Below, in pieces: positions 32,858 to 46,031 of a stretch of DNA of 64,000 bases. The DNA is taken from positions 120,106,754-120,170,753 of the forward strand of contig CP136061.1 of assembly GCA_032622095.1 (NCBI GenBank). Reading direction: 5' to 3'. This DNA is from Siphonodentalium dalli (taxonomy: Eukaryota > Mollusca > Scaphopoda > Gadilida > Siphonodentaliidae). The notes under the pieces are model-generated. The model was not told the origin of the DNA. It made no database searches and saw only the letters and a program-made list of their open reading frames with translations. The translations under genes were made by a program, and so were the position numbers. Each line of letters starts with the position of its first letter. The stretch's first letter is position 1.

Positions 32858-33897
32858 CAGGGGGTCTGCAAATTTTTTTCCGAACACTAGGCGAGGTGGT
32901 TGGGTGGTTCAGCAGCCCGGCTTAAACAATTTTTCATGGAGTCATTTTTCTTCAAAATAATGGGACAAAAGGTTTTAAGAATGCTTATATTATGTAATAG
33001 GTATGCATTTAACTCTTGGTAGTGGGTTTGAGTTCACCATCCTTAATAATGTGGGATGACACCAATGGGTAACAAAAACGGTCAGCTTGCTAAATGTTTT
33101 CATCAAGGATCTATCAATGCACATTGATTTTTGAAAGGCTCAAATTTAAATAGTTACACGTAAACTCTTCAAATAATAATAGACTATTCAAAAAAACATA
33201 ATGAATTTTTTTTTAAAGGTGTTAAAACAAACTTTGACCAATTTCAACGATATTCGGTATATGGGTCTAGGATCACGTCTAGATGGGAGCTGTCAAATTT
33301 GAACGATTTTCGAAAAACATGGCCACTGGCAGCCATCTTGGAATTTACTCTTTGCATCACTAAATCATTTAACACACCCGGCAGAGCTGATCCCTCATCC
33401 GATCATCACCAAACTTCATATGAATCATCAGTGTGACCTATCGTTGGGTGCCTCCCAGCTTGTCATGATTTCTGTAAAAAAAAACAAAAGGGTCCCAGTA
33501 CAGTGGCCATCTTGAATTTTACTCTTTGTATGACTAAATCCTTTGGCACACCTTACAGGTCACATTTCTCATCCAATCGTCACCAAACTTCATATGGATC
33601 TTCGAGGTAACCTCTGGATGGGAGCCTCCCCTTTCCCCCCAAAATGCGTTTTAAACAAACATGGCCACCAGCAGACATCTTGGGTTTCAAATGTCAATCC
33701 ACCAGCACACCTTACAGCCCACATTTATTGGAGAACTGTTTTGAAACTTTACAGTATTGTTGGTAAATAAAAAGTAGGAATGATTCTATAATCATGATAC
33801 GGAACATAGATCGGTTAAAGATCGGGAAAACTGAGTAAAATAGCGATTTCAAGCAGTTTGGGTTTTTTCCTGATCACCACCCCCCCCCCCCCCCCTG
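32858..33897. mobile_element. Diverged long poly-G-ended element
   Basis: It starts CAGGGGGTCTGCAAATTTTT and ends in 18 or more C followed by CTG, like the 24137-24703 family. The interior holds two and a half units of about 175 bases beginning near ACATGGCCAC.GGCAGCCATC (33319-33660). It is about 1 kb long, so it could be a fuller member. No target duplication seen. Confidence 0.6.
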
Positions 33898-33899
33898 GG

Positions 33900-34877
33900 C
33901 TCCTACATTCAGATTTCCATTAACAGGGACGAGGTTAGTCTGATGTGTGGTGCTGATACATACCACTCCTGGACGTCATTCTACGCAATGTAGCTTTGTT
34001 AAATAACGATAAGGTCTAGCGGTTGTAACCCTCAGTCTTCCAGTTCTGGGGCGACCTGCGATATTGCCAATCTGCTGGTTTCACTGTCTTAAATTCCGTA
34101 TGGTTTTTTGCATTACCCCATGCGGCGGTCAACATGTTTTATGGAGAAATTCACCTCCAAAAGGCCAATAGCTATATGCCTCTGTTTCGGGTTGGTATTC
34201 GACCTATCACTGATTGATTTCAACCTTCCCAGCTAAAGGGGTATGGAATGACTGAAGGGAATGAGTATGGACCGGGTACATACTGTTCCCATTATTCGGC
34301 AAAGTCATGCTCTAAAGCATGCAGGGGGACTCACAACATCATTTCTGACAAAAACTACAGGCAGTGCACAATGTGTAATAAAGGAAACACTACTGTGGCC
34401 GAGATCACTCTACCTGTATGTTTGCCATTTTTTAAAAGCACCCCTCCTCCAATCAACTCATGCTCAGTCGTCCTTAACACCACTTACATGGCCGTCCTTC
34501 GCACGAATTGTGTCTCTAGTTCCAGTAATCATTTGTGGAAAGTTTCATAAAAATCCAACCAATATCTCCGAAAATATTACACATTATATTAGGGGGGACT
34601 TTCTTGTTTTGATGTGTTTATATGGGGGTATGATTCAATATAATGAAATTAAAAATCTAACTCATTATGATACAAATGAAGACTCCTCCTATATAGAGCC
34701 AATATAATAAGCTATTTGGTGATTGGAGAGTTGTGTGAAATTATTAACTATTTTAGAAGTTCTTGGTACCGAAAGGGACAAGAATGAAAATCTTTTCAAC
34801 CTCTCAAATGTATTAATATCTTGTTTTTGTCGTCTCTCAATAACTGTTCAGATTATAGATACACTGAAGATATGTGA
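33900..34877. other. No gene seen
   Basis: Overlapping ORFs of 100 and 148 codons at 34248-34707 were examined. They share no recognisable motif, and the segment GTTTCATAAAAATCCAACC near 34543 looks like repeat-derived sequence. Confidence 0.4.
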
Positions 34878-35112
34878 AATTAAAGATTTTTCGCCAGATG
34901 GATCCCGAGAATTTCTTGGTTGAAAAGCTCTTGCCATTGTTGGCTGGATTGATGCAACGCGTGCGTCTCCCCTTTATATAACGCTGGCACACGAGATTCA
35001 AGATTTTTTGCCAGATAGATCCAGAGAAATTCTTGGTTGAAAAGCTCTTGCCATTGTTGGCAAGATTTAAGCAAAACGTGCGTCTCCCCATTAACGCTGG
35101 CACACCACAATG
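34878..35112. repeat. Tandem duplication, ~120-base unit, two copies
   Basis: Each unit has AGATTTTT.GCCAGAT.GATCC, CTTGGTTGAAAAGCTCTTGC and CGTGCGTCTCCCC. The second copy is slightly shorter and diverged. Confidence 0.85.
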
Positions 35113-35454
35113 GTAGGTTTTGAGCCCATTGCTCTACTTTGACATATACCCGATGGACCGGGTGCATCTGTCACAGTTCGCTAAATACCTGGGTGTGTGG
35201 GTTGGTCATGGGAGCAGTATATATGTGGAACTTTGACAGAGGCGCGCCCTCATTGCAGTTTCCAAATGACGAATAACGATAAAGCTAAGTGCGAAAAAAC
35301 ACAATTCACGCTGTTCGCCAATGAAGTGTCTATTCGCCATCGGATGACAAATAGCGATTCTACCGATATGCGCTATTTGCCATCCGATGGTATTTTAAAG
35401 AAAATAAAACATGTCATATCATCACAATACCCCCGTATAATGACGATTCATACC

Positions 35455-35780
35455 GCCTTCCTGGTAATTAGGCCCAGTTGACCCTCGGTTGACCAGTTCC
35501 AGATATCCTGGGGGAACTGGAAATAAGAAATAGACCAATTTTGAAGGAAATTTCGTATAGTTAAAGTATTTGTGGCACAGGCTGTCGTTATATGCCCACA
35601 TAATCACGATTCCTACCCGCCTTACCGAAAACTTGGCCCAGTTGACACTCGGTTGACCACCTCCAGATATCCTGGGAGGATGGCAAATAATAAATCGACC
35701 AATTATAAAGGAAATTTCGTATAGTTAGAGTATTTAGAGGCACAAGCTGTCGCTCTATGCCCACAATCATAATCACTCTA
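35455..35780. repeat. Tandem duplication, ~165-base unit, two copies
   Basis: Shared blocks are GGCCCAGTTGAC, CCAGATATCCTGGG, AAGGAAATTTCGTATAGTTA and GTCG.T.TATGCCCACA. The copies differ by many substitutions, so the duplication is old. Confidence 0.85.
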
Positions 35781-35860
35781 TCAGCGCATTCTCTATGGTT
35801 TCGCTGAAATTCGGAAATGGCCGATTCACATTTTCAACATCTTTATCTTAAAATATTTTA

Positions 35861-37225
35861 ATTTTTCTAGTTGGAGTTATACTATGATAATTATTGGTAA
35901 CTTTGTGACAAAAACACGTCGGATTCTTTAAACGATTTCCAAATGTAACTTTGTAACCATTTTTAAACAAGGATATGTGAAATATTTTCATTTTTCTAGT
36001 TGCGGTTATTCTCCGATAAGCATTTGTAATTATGTGACAAAAAACACGCCGCATTTTTGAAACGACTTCCAAATGTAACTTTGTAACCCTTTTTAAACAA
36101 GGATAGGTGAAATATTTCATTTTTCTAGTTGCGACTATTCGCAGATAAGCAGTTGTAACTATGTGACAAAAAACACGTCGCAGTTTTGAAACGACTTCCA
36201 AATGTAACTTTGTAACCCTTTTTAAACAAGATATGTGAAATATTTTCATTTTTCTAATTGGAGTAATTCTCTGATAAGCATTTGTAACTATGTGACAAAA
36301 AACACGTCGGATTTTTGAAACGACTTCCAAATGTAACTTTTTTCATTTTTCTAGTTGGAGTTATTCTCTGATAAGCATTTGTAACTATGTAACAAAAAAC
36401 ACGTCGCATTTTTTAAACGACTTCCAAATGTAACTTTGTAACCCTTTTTTATCAAGGATGGGTGAAATATTTTCATTTTTCTAATTGGAGTCATTCTCTG
36501 ATAAGCATTTGTTACTATGTAACAAAAAACACGTCGCATTTTTGAAACGACTTCCAAATGTAACTTTGTAACCCCTTTTTAGCAAAGATGGGTGAAATAT
36601 TTTCATTTTTTCTAATTGGAGTAATTCTCTGATAAGCAGTTGTAACAAAAAACACGTCGCATTTTTTAAACGACTTCCAAGTGTAACTTTGTAACCCTTT
36701 TTTAGCAAGGATGGGTGAAATATTTTCATTTTTCTAATTGGAGTCATTCTCTGATAAGCATTTGTTACTATGTAACAAAAAACACGTCGCATTTTTTAAA
36801 CGACTTCCAAATGTAACTTTGTAACCCTTTTTTAGCCAAGATGGGTGAAATATTTCCATTTTTCTAGTTGGGAGTAATTCTCTGATAAGAATTTGTAACT
36901 TTGTGACAAAAAACACGTCGCATTTTTGAAACGACTTCCAAATGTAACATTGTAACCCTTTTTTAGCAATGATGGGTGAAATATTTTCATTTTTCTAATT
37001 GGAGTAATTCTCTGATAAGCATTTGTTACTATGTAACAAAAAACACGTCGCATTTTTGAAACGACTTCCAAATGTAACTTTGTAACCCTTTTTTAGCAAA
37101 GATGGGTGAAATATTTCCATTTTTCTAGTTGGGAGTAATTCTCTGATAAGAATTTGTAACTTTGCGACAAAAAAACACGTCGCATTTTTGAAACGACTTC
37201 CAAATGTAACTTTGTGACAAAAACA
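35861..37225. repeat. Minisatellite, 11 units of ~130 bases
   Basis: Units start ATTTTTCTAGTTGGAGTTAT at 35861, 35990, 36119, 36248, 36345, 36475, 36605, 36728, 36858, 36989 and 37119. The period is 129-131 except for one 97-base unit and one 123-base unit. Each unit has an ACACGTCGCATTTTTGAAAC core and CCAAATGTAACTTTGTAACC. ORFs on the - strand across it arise from the repeat. Confidence 0.95.
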
Positions 37226-37746
37226 CGTCTGATATTTTTGACTTGTAACCCGGTTACAAATGCATAATATATATTTCGTGCACCAAATCTGGACATGTCT
37301 ATTGCCCTCCGATGGTGAATAGCCTGCCGTTCGCCAAGCGACGACGCAATACTGTGGTGTATATATGTTCACATTCATCTCTAATTTCATTTAATTCATG
37401 ATTGAGTAAATAAAGCATTCATTCAAAACTTAAAGAGTCTTTGGCGTATACTATGTCGCTTCCTGTGCATGACCCTGACACAAAGCTCATGTGAAACAGT
37501 TGGCCATCACCGAGGACCATGCTACGAGTTAATATTCTCAGACTGCTGAGGGGATCATGCTGGTGCGATAGCAGTTCCAGTCTCGTACCTGCATGGCTCA
37601 GACACTCCGCTCACTTTTCCGTCCAACTCCACAACGTAACGCTTCCGCTACATGCCGGAACGTTGCGCCTTAGCGTAGTGAGGCCTGGGCGCTAGGAACG
37701 AGTCCATAGCAGTTCCACCATTTGTACGCCCAGCAAAGGATAGATA

Positions 37747-38327
37747 TGGCAAGAAACGTGCATGAGCAGAAAGTTATGGGGGTATGTTTTTGTCCCATAT
37801 AGAAAGCCTTGGGACAGAGCGGGACAAGCGTTACAAAAGCTGATAAAAGACATATATACTTATTTCTAATGCATGGTTATCTGCGTCTCAGTAGACACTT
37901 TGAGAAGTGTTATTATTTCACAGCTTTAGCTGCGTTCCAGTAGAAACCCTTGGGACAGACATTACAGAAGTTTATAGAATTGTTTTTATTACTCATCGTT
38001 ATCTGCGTCCCAGTAGTAACCCTTGGGACAGAGTGGGACAGACATTACAGAAGTTTATAGTATTGTTTTTATCACTCATCTTTATCTGCGTCCCAGTAGT
38101 AACCCTTGGGACAGAGCGGGACAAACGTTACAGCAGTTTAAGGAATCGTTTTTATTTCTTGCGATAATTGCGTTCCAGTAGAAACCCTTGGGACAGAACC
38201 GGACAGACGTTACAGTAGTTTATAGAATTGTTTTTATTTCGGTAACGCTTGTCCCGCTCTGTCTCAAGGCTTTCTACGTGGGACAAAAACATACCCCCAT
38301 AACTTTCTGCTCACGTTTCTTGCCACA
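37747..38327. mobile_element. Long-TIR element with internal tandem repeats
   Basis: The left arm starts TGGCAAGAAACGTGCATGAG and its mirror ends the element. Arms are about 85 bases and nearly perfect, through GTTATGGGGGTATGTTTTTG and CGGGACAAGCGTTAC. Between them CTTGGGACAG recurs at 37949, 38022, 38105 and 38187 (73-83-base units). Non-coding. ATA or TA at both flanks may be the target. Confidence 0.88.
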
Positions 38328-39069
38328 TATGGTAATGGAATATGCGTCTGTCGTTACCAACATGGCATCAGATCGCGTAGTGCAGATGCTACATGTCGTC
38401 CAAAACGAGGCCCTAATAACGCTCGTGCATCAAATTAAACGGTTATGTTCCGGGAATCAAATTATGTCGATAAATACATGGCATGTATATACACGGGGTA
38501 CATGCACCTCATAACACGTGTTGAAGTTATAGAGATTATCAGAAAGGAACATTTATTTTTTTCTACACAGCTGACACAGCAAGCAAAAATAGCGGCGTGA
38601 AAGCCGCTACTGAATTCTGAGTCACTTCGGCCATTTACTTGCACATAACGAGTTGCTTTGAGCAGCTTTAATATAAATAAAATATAAACATGCCTATATT
38701 ACGTTACCACCAGGTATCATGTCATGATATATGTATCTTCTAAGCTGCGCGAATAATCGAACTTGTCTCTCTCCCATGTAGGATAAGCTCGCGTCATCGA
38801 AGCGTTTCGTCGTAAATATTTAATGCAATTATACACCTGTAATTTATAGCTGTAATGCTATAACTTACCTGCATCTCCATGACAACGCATGATCGGGATA
38901 TCGGTCACACATTAAAGGTGAAGTCACGTGAACTCGAACAGATAAACGCATGCAATGCTTTGCATCCTTATAAGGTAAACGGACTCTATAGGCCTTCGCA
39001 ATGGGCACATGTGAAAAATTATAAACGCCCTTTACCTCCATGACTGGAGGTTTCTGAAATTTTGCGAAA

Positions 39070-39118
39070 ACACTGTGCCAATGCATTCTCTTACATATAT
39101 AAGAGAATACATCGGCCC
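39070..39118. repeat. Short isolated copy of the TTAA-3 palindrome
   Basis: GTGCCAATGCATTCTCTTAC pairs with ATATAAGAGAATACATCGGC. It is the palindromic core of the TTAA-3 element with its centre shortened, without the rest of the element. Confidence 0.75.
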
Positions 39119-40679
39119 AACAATATCCTGAACACCCCTCCAAATTAATAATAGACAATTCCAATATACACTGCTATAAATTTGTGGGAGAATCCATTTA
39201 GTATACAGATAGGGTTAAAGGCGACGCATATTATTTTTTACCTGGATGGTAACCATGCACAGATGTGCATCTCTTCTATTTTTTCCCCACCCAATTCTTT
39301 CTTTTTTTATTTGATACCATCCAGACGTTTACAATCAGAGGGGAGACGACCTATAAAAGCAAGGTATGCTTGTTGTCCAATCCCCTCTTCATTCATCCAT
39401 GTTTACATGTATAAGTGATGGTATTTGAAAAAAATAAATATTGTTTACACTAAAGGTGACGCAGCGACGGCTTGTTTCAGTATAGGCTGGCGGCCATGAA
39501 TTATTCTTAAACTAAATGCTTCATAAACAAAGCTACAACTTCACCGGGGCTCATCGCTTCTGCTAATTCCGTCCGAAATCGTATAATCGTCCAGTGCGCA
39601 TCGATAAATGCTAAGCTGCCATATCTGCAATTTTATAAAACAAATTCCGAAAAATCCAAATTATTCTTTCAAAACTGAAGTGTACTTTTTCAATATTGCC
39701 GTCTGTATCCGTGTGTGTTGAATTTGAGTTGTAGCACTCACGGAAGATTGAACAATCAGGAGTTTATCACTTCGTTTTCGACATTTTACCGTATAACCTT
39801 CGGCGATAAAGTTTGTTTTTAGACCAGAATTGGGACATTCCAATTGGGCAAACCATGGTTTTCTGATAAGTTTATTATCTCCGGGATACAAATATGCAAA
39901 AATATACACGAAAAATCTGAACAGTGCTAAGGTGCACGTCACATTAAAAGACAAGCACACCGTGGCTCCAGTGCGAAATGTTTATGGTTCCAGTTCGAAA
40001 ACGAGCAAAAATGATAAGCTCCAGTGCGCATCCACGACAAATAATTTTGATATTGCACATAATTCATCGATAATTTAGTAGAATATGGGCGTTATAGCCG
40101 AGCACAATGACATTTCATATATTAATTGTGCACAAATGTGTCTCTTTGTGCTTTGAAGGGCAAATATATAGATGCTATATACCATTGCAAAATAAATAAG
40201 GCGCTAAGTATCATTTGAATAGTAACAGAATCGTTCACTTTATGATGCAAACCTGACATTTGGCATGAATGGCCAGTGTATGTCAATTATGAAGACTTAT
40301 TTTTTTTCCGACAAACCAATCGCAATGGTCGACATATTCAAAATGGCCGCCACGTTTACGAACTGGCCGCCGTTTTTAGCTTTTACTCAATTTATACGAC
40401 GAATGTGACTTAATTCTATTCCTTATTTGAAAAAAATAATATTTCACTCAAATATAGGGTATTGTAGGATGGCCGCAAGACTATTTCCACACACACACAT
40501 CCCACCCCAATCCAACATGGCCGCCGTCCAGAGGGATTCAAATAGGGAGCCAATGCCAGTTCTCGGTCCTTTACCGATTTAGGTGGAACAAAGAGTGATG
40601 TAGGGTTGCTCCCAAGACACCCAACATATTCACCAAACACATCCGATTCAAAATGGCCGCCGTCCAGAGGGGTCTAACT
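39119..40679. other. No gene seen
   Basis: Opposed ORFs of 99 and 82 codons at 39661-40078 have no recognisable motifs. CAAAATGGCCGCC blocks (about 40340, 40515, 40650) look like repeat-derived words. Confidence 0.4.
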
Positions 40680-41000
40680 AGAGGACCACTGGGTTTGAAC
40701 TTTCCAACTGTTGGAAATTTCCAACCAACCTGACACTATCTATAATGATGGTTCAATTCCAATTGATAGCAATTTCAGACCAAAATTTTGACTAAATATA
40801 TAGAAAAGATATGCTAGAGTTGATCTAAAACAATAAATATCCCACCAATTAGTTGGAAAATCAACCAACTAACAATTTCAACCTATATATAAGTGGTGTA
40901 AAATTTCCAACAAATGCTGTGTCAGGCATTAAATTTCCAGCTGTTGAAAATGTCGATCAAAGTTTGAGGGGTAATCCCTCAAACTCCCCCTGCCGCCAGG
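40680..41000. repeat. GTTGGAAATTTCCAAC-rich repeat, copy 1
   Basis: TTGGAAATTTCCAACC, AGTTGGAAAATCAACCA and AAATTTCCAACAAATGC occur in a short interval. Similar clusters lie at 45820-45960 and 61545-62045. Confidence 0.6.
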
Positions 41001-42014
41001 TCCCTGTGGTGGAATACACGCCTATGGTAATATCCCCGGCGCCACATCCCTTTATATCAGCAAAAAAAATAGCTTCATGGAAACCGTGAAGCATCGAAAT
41101 CAACATGAAAACACTGAGGTGACGATTTCTGACTGGTGTACTTTCGCCGAATGCGCACCCGTTATGTAGCTTGTTATCGCAAATGCAACGTATCATTTTG
41201 TGATATTCTATAAACCTTGTTTTAACAAACTTACGATCCCCACATGACAATGATTTTGATCGGCAATATTAAAAACAATACCAAGATGACAATAAACTGA
41301 TTATTGTAGTAAAATTGAGCACATGCTCCACTCAGAATGCTTTCGGATTTGTCATATAGTAACGAGAGCCGATCACGATCGGCAGATGTTTAACCCATAC
41401 CTTGGCGCTAGCGATTAGCTATAACTGATAATTGGTCAAAGATATGATCACAGTAATACATATATCAGTACCTAACTTAAAATCAAAAGCTCAAATAATT
41501 TGTCTTAAGAGGGGTTAAAGTAATTGGGGTGGGGGAGGAGTCGTTTAAATCTCAGAACTCTGTCCCTATTCACACAAGGACCTCTCACTGTGAGATCCAA
41601 TTGTTTAGCCATTAATCAATCTGACAGATAGGATAAACAATTATCCAGCCAGCATACAACCACCCACTAGAGCTATGTAACATGTGTCATCACTCAATTA
41701 ATTACAGATTTCGCTTGGAATGACATCTATTAAAGGTATTCTCATATACTCTGGATATTGGATGTTCACATGGCAATTTATTGATATCACTATATTACAT
41801 GCAACTTTTGCATAAAATCTTCACATTTTCAATACAGGACATCACACCTAAATTAATGGAATACAACTAAAACAAATTAGTGTCAATGAACAAAAAAATT
41901 TGAATAAATAATTTTTTTTATTATTATAAAAGTTTTTAAATATTTTTTTATGTTAAATTGAGCGAGGAAATTCAATCTAAAAAAATGTGAAAAATCAAAA
42001 TTTCAAATTAAAAA

Positions 42015-42270
42015 AAAAAGGGTCATAACTCCTTTAAAATAAATCGGATCGAACCCATATACAAACTCGAACTGTATTTTGGGATGAGAAACCTATATAC
42101 AAAATTTGGTTCCGATCAAATAGAAAATGTTAGAGTTATCGCATTGTGCTAAAGTGTCTACAAACTGACAGACAGACAAATATAGACGGACGGAGTCGAC
42201 GGACAGACGAGTGGTAAATCCGGACATTGACACTATGTGTACCATACTATGGTATAGGTACACATAGAAA
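42015..42270. repeat. GGGTCATAAC-type repeat, single unit with tail
   Basis: One copy of the ~140-base unit (CATAACTCC.TTAAAA, CGGATC.AACCCATAT) is followed by a GACAGACAGAC / GACGGACGGAG tail and a small palindrome GTGTACCATACTATGGTATA. The same tail ends the array at 42826-43380. Confidence 0.75.
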
Positions 42271-42825
42271 GTTTGATCTCATGCAGAGTACAGGAAAAAT
42301 ATATCAAACCTGGTGTGCCCCTTTAATATTTCAATTCATATTTGTAATCAATTGAAATCAATGTCGAAAAAGCTTTCCATTAATATATAGATAAAACAAA
42401 CTAGACCTACAGTTCTAAAAGTGTTATGAACAATTATTTTGTTCCCATAGACTGATACAGAGCTCTCAAGTTTTTAAAAGTTTGAAAACCAAAGTTGTCT
42501 TCCCATGCAACCTACAAAATTCCAATGGTAATGCTATTAAACAATGAAACCAGATTATGCTTTTAAGATGAAATTTAAATAACCATGCATATTAAATATA
42601 ATAGTATAAACATTCCACCTATGATATGGCCAGTATAAAGTATATATCTGATAAAGCCAACACATCTCCTAGCAGTTAGTTAACTCAATACAAAAGAGAG
42701 ACAACTTCATGACATTGTAACTGGATACTATCTCTGTCTTCATAGCATTGTGAACCTGATTTATTAGATACTATCTAGACAGTGCCACCTGTGTATCTTT
42801 GATATATTTTTGCGATGAATAAAAT
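42271..42825. other. No gene seen
   Basis: AT-rich, no supported ORF or clear repeat. Confidence 0.4.
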
Positions 42826-43380
42826 AATTAAAGGGCCATAACTCCATTAAAAAGTACCGGATCAAACCCATATTCGAACTCGATATGTATTTTGAGTTGA
42901 GAAACTCACATACAAAAATTGGTTCCTATCAGTTGAAAAATTGTTGATTTATTGAAGCATTCATGAATTCTATGTCAAAGGGCCATAACTCAATTAAAAA
43001 ATATCGGATCAAACCCATATTCGAACTCGATATGTATTTTGGGCTGAGCAACTCATATACCAAATTTGGTTACGGTTAGATAAAAAAAAAATTGAGTTAT
43101 GGCAGCATGCATGAATTCTAAGTTGAAAAAGGGCCATAACTCCATTAAAAAATATCGGATCAAACCCATATTCGAACTCGATCTGTATTTGGTGCTGAGA
43201 AATTCATATACAAAATTTTGTTCCTATCAGATAGAAAATATTTCAGTTAACGCACCATGCGTAAAGTGTCTACAGACAGACGGACGGACGGACGGACTAA
43301 CGACGAGTGGTCAATCCGGACAACGACACTATGTTTACCATACTATGGTATGGGTAAACATAAAAAGCACTGGAAATGAT
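42826..43380. repeat. GGGCCATAAC tandem repeat with GACG tail
   Basis: There are three units of about 140-150 bases, starting AAAGGGCCATAACTCCATTA near 42830, 42977 and 43128. They are followed by (GACG)n at about 43274-43297 and a palindrome GTTTACCATACTATGGTATG. The 106-codon ORF at 43099 is inside it and is not a gene. Confidence 0.9.
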
Positions 43381-43670
43381 GAGGTTGGGGAAAAATACAA
43401 AGAATTTCAGGTTTATTGAATCATGCGGACCAAGAGCCGCTTTACATATACATAAATGCCTTTTATTGAGGGGAAAACAAAATAATTTTCTTATATAAAC
43501 TTCTCACAATAACGCTCCCCAAGCTCAATTTCTGGGTATACTTTCTCTCGCCGGAAACGCACAGGAGCCTCGCGATTGCGCACTGGGCGATTATCCGATT
43601 TCGACGGATTTAGCAGGAGCGGTGGACCCCCAGTGAACTGCCAGCTGGTGGATTCATTGAAAAGCTAAAC

Positions 43671-43900
43671 TTAAGGGTAGTCAATCCAATTGGATGGTCC
43701 CCATATCATCAGATTCCAACAACAACAACAATTTTTGAAATACCGCTTCAGTTATCAGAATCGATTAATTGCCCAAAAGTAATGCTAACCACTGTCAACT
43801 ATAGTATAAAATTGCCCAAAAACATTTTGTTCAACGAAATTTTGCCGGTTTGTCAAATATCTGGCACAAAAAAATTTTGACACAATTCTTCCAATAACAA
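43671..43900. mobile_element. TTAA-4 family relic
   Basis: The left end TTAAGGGTAGTCAATCCAAT and the CCCCATATCATCAGATTCCA / CAACAACAACAA block match the family interior. The right end is lost. Confidence 0.65.
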
Positions 43901-44920
43901 CGCTAAGTCTTCCTGGTTTAAAAGCATGTTTCACTTTCCAAAATGAAGTTATTTGAACTAATAAATCAATGCGTGTACCAGATAACAGCTTTCAGTTTCT
44001 ATTTTTCTGAAGGATTCAACTAACCAGAGCTATCTGACTCTACAAAACATGATAGATAAAAGAGGGATGTCTTTTAAGACTAGGTATAAACTACATATCA
44101 AATTAGTTTAGTTTTAGAAATTTCTGCTAAAAGATGTCATCCAATTCGGACTGATGAATGAATCCTTTTGAAATTAAACCGTTTACCTTTAAGGTGTCCA
44201 ATTTACTAAAAATGCAAACCAGTGGCATCAATTCTTCTGACTTCAATTCTGTGAGAACTGAGATTTCTTGCAAGTGTGAAACAAATAGTCGCCTCGGTGC
44301 CATTTTAGTTGCAAATCATAGCCTTGCGAGTTCAGATCTGTATGTCTTTGATACGACGAGCAGAGAAGTTCTTTCAGTCGTATACCAGATATCACGTCAA
44401 GCAGCATACAGTTCACAGTGTTTGGAACAGTGAAGTCACTGATTTTATAACTTCAGTGAATTCTACAGTGCCAAGAGCAGTGTAACCGATTTTGTCTGGA
44501 CTTTCCTCTTATAGTTGCTGGAGTTTTCCACGAATCATATATACGCGGTTTTCAGTAGGATGACATCAATAGTCGAAAATAGTACACCATCGATCTTCGC
44601 AGACAACTTAACAAGACATTATACCCGAAACAACACAAAAGATAAACTCAACTCAGCTGTCTTTCTGTTCAGAAGACAATTGTCAAATTACAATGAATGT
44701 ACGACAATTCCAATACCAAAATTCCACAATGAAATATTAAGAATGGCTTATTCAAACATTGATAGCCATGACAAAAATGGAAATCTTGCATAAGAGTATA
44801 TACACCTTCAATGAAGTTAACTGATGCAAACATTGGTTTCTTTTCTGGGAAAATGCCGATTGTGGGATATGGACACTTCTTCCAAAACATCTTCCAAAAC
44901 TTCCTTAGTTTTAAGAAACA
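43901..44920. other. No gene assigned
   Basis: ORFs of 91 (44158-44433) and 92 (44515-44793) codons on the + strand were translated and show no known motif. They have no clear splice sites linking them. They could be relics. Confidence 0.35.
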
Positions 44921-44924
44921 TTAA

Positions 44925-45240
44925 AGACATATTATGGACATGTTCGGGTACATGAAATTGGTAAGTTAGTACTCAGGTGCTATGTCAACATGGGAAATGT
45001 AGCATTCTACTAACATCGCCGAAATTTTCAAAGAAATCGACCATACCACTCCATGGAAACATCGTCTGAACCACGCCCAATTGTAAATATTTACATCTCG
45101 ATTTGGGACGCAACTATCGGCGATAATATAACACAAATGATTTCGATTTGCATTTAATTAATATTTAATTAATATATGTGTATATTCAATTTGGATTAAT
45201 ATTCATAACAAATAACTACTTTCAGCAAGATTATTCTCAA
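44925..45240 (+). repeat. Direct repeat pair, copy 1
   Basis: About 315 bases are matched at 46032-46352. Shared blocks include GTAGCATTCTACTAACA, GTAAATATTTACATCTCGAT, GACGCAAC.ATCG.CGA and TTTGGATTAATATTCATAA. Divergence is roughly a fifth of positions by eye. Confidence 0.8.
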
Positions 45241-45819
45241 TTTCTATTTGATCACCTTACCAGAGTGTTTCACATCACTTTAATCCTACCAAGAGAACCT
45301 GTCTGAAGTAATGAGCCAGTAACTGTACTATAGATCGCAATACCCTTCTTTACTAAATAATCATTAACGAGTATAGTTCCCTTTTAAAATGTCCAGAGAA
45401 TAAGTTCAACAAACGGCCATTTCTGAACATTTCCCACAAATTCCACAATAAAGAGGACTCCTTCTGTACTTGTATTATTTGTCATATGCTTATTTGCCGA
45501 AAAAAACCTCCAGATGACTAATAGACCATTCCCACGTACACTTTTGTAACTGATGGGGGAATTCATTTAGTATATAAAGGGTATAAGAACGTGGCGACAG
45601 GGAATAGGGGGGGGCGCTTACCCACCATCTTCGGTAAAAAAAAAATTCAAGTTGTAAATTTCTTGTCCGACATAAAATTAGTTTGAAATTTTACACCAGA
45701 TATATGCTGAAATATGTTCTCATTGTTCTCATTTTCTTGTAATTAGTGGGGAATTTGTTGTTTGTGTGCCAACAGCAGCATATTGTTCTGCTTTTGGTCA
45801 AAAGATTGGTCTGAAATAG
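45241..45819. other. No gene seen
   Basis: Spacer between the two direct repeats. A G-rich run (GGGAATAGGGGGGGGCG) lies at about 45600. Confidence 0.4.
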
Positions 45820-45960
45820 CCATCAGTTGGAAATTTTCCCGCATTAAAGGGGGTGTAACATAGAACATTTCCAACAGTTGGAGAGCTTGAGGTAACAGTT
45901 GGAAACTGCCAACCCAAGGGGTGCCAATAGAACACCCCCAACGGAGACCCTCTGACCACC
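45820..45960. repeat. GTTGGAAATTTCCAAC-rich repeat, copy 2
   Basis: AGTTGGAAATTTTCCCGC, CATTTCCAACAGTTGGAGAG and ACAGTTGGAAACTGCCAAC lie within 100 bases. Confidence 0.6.
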
Positions 45961-46031
45961 TCCCTGCATTCAGGCGAGAGGTACTGAGTTTTTGTGTGGG
46001 TGAAAATATATACCAAATTTGCACCACCTTA

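Noticed and set aside
34248-34707. Overlapping 100- and 148-codon ORFs as a cysteine-rich gene
   Set aside because: No motif, two frames equally open, and the 3' part looks repeat-derived.
35861-37225. Regular repeats that could suggest a CRISPR-like array
   Set aside because: There are no unique spacers between short identical repeats; whole ~130-base units are repeated, and the sequence is a eukaryotic nuclear genome.
35848-37390. Series of - strand ORFs with a repeated MEVVSKMRRVF motif
   Set aside because: The motif is the translation of a 130-base minisatellite with frameshifted and truncated units; no start or splice context.
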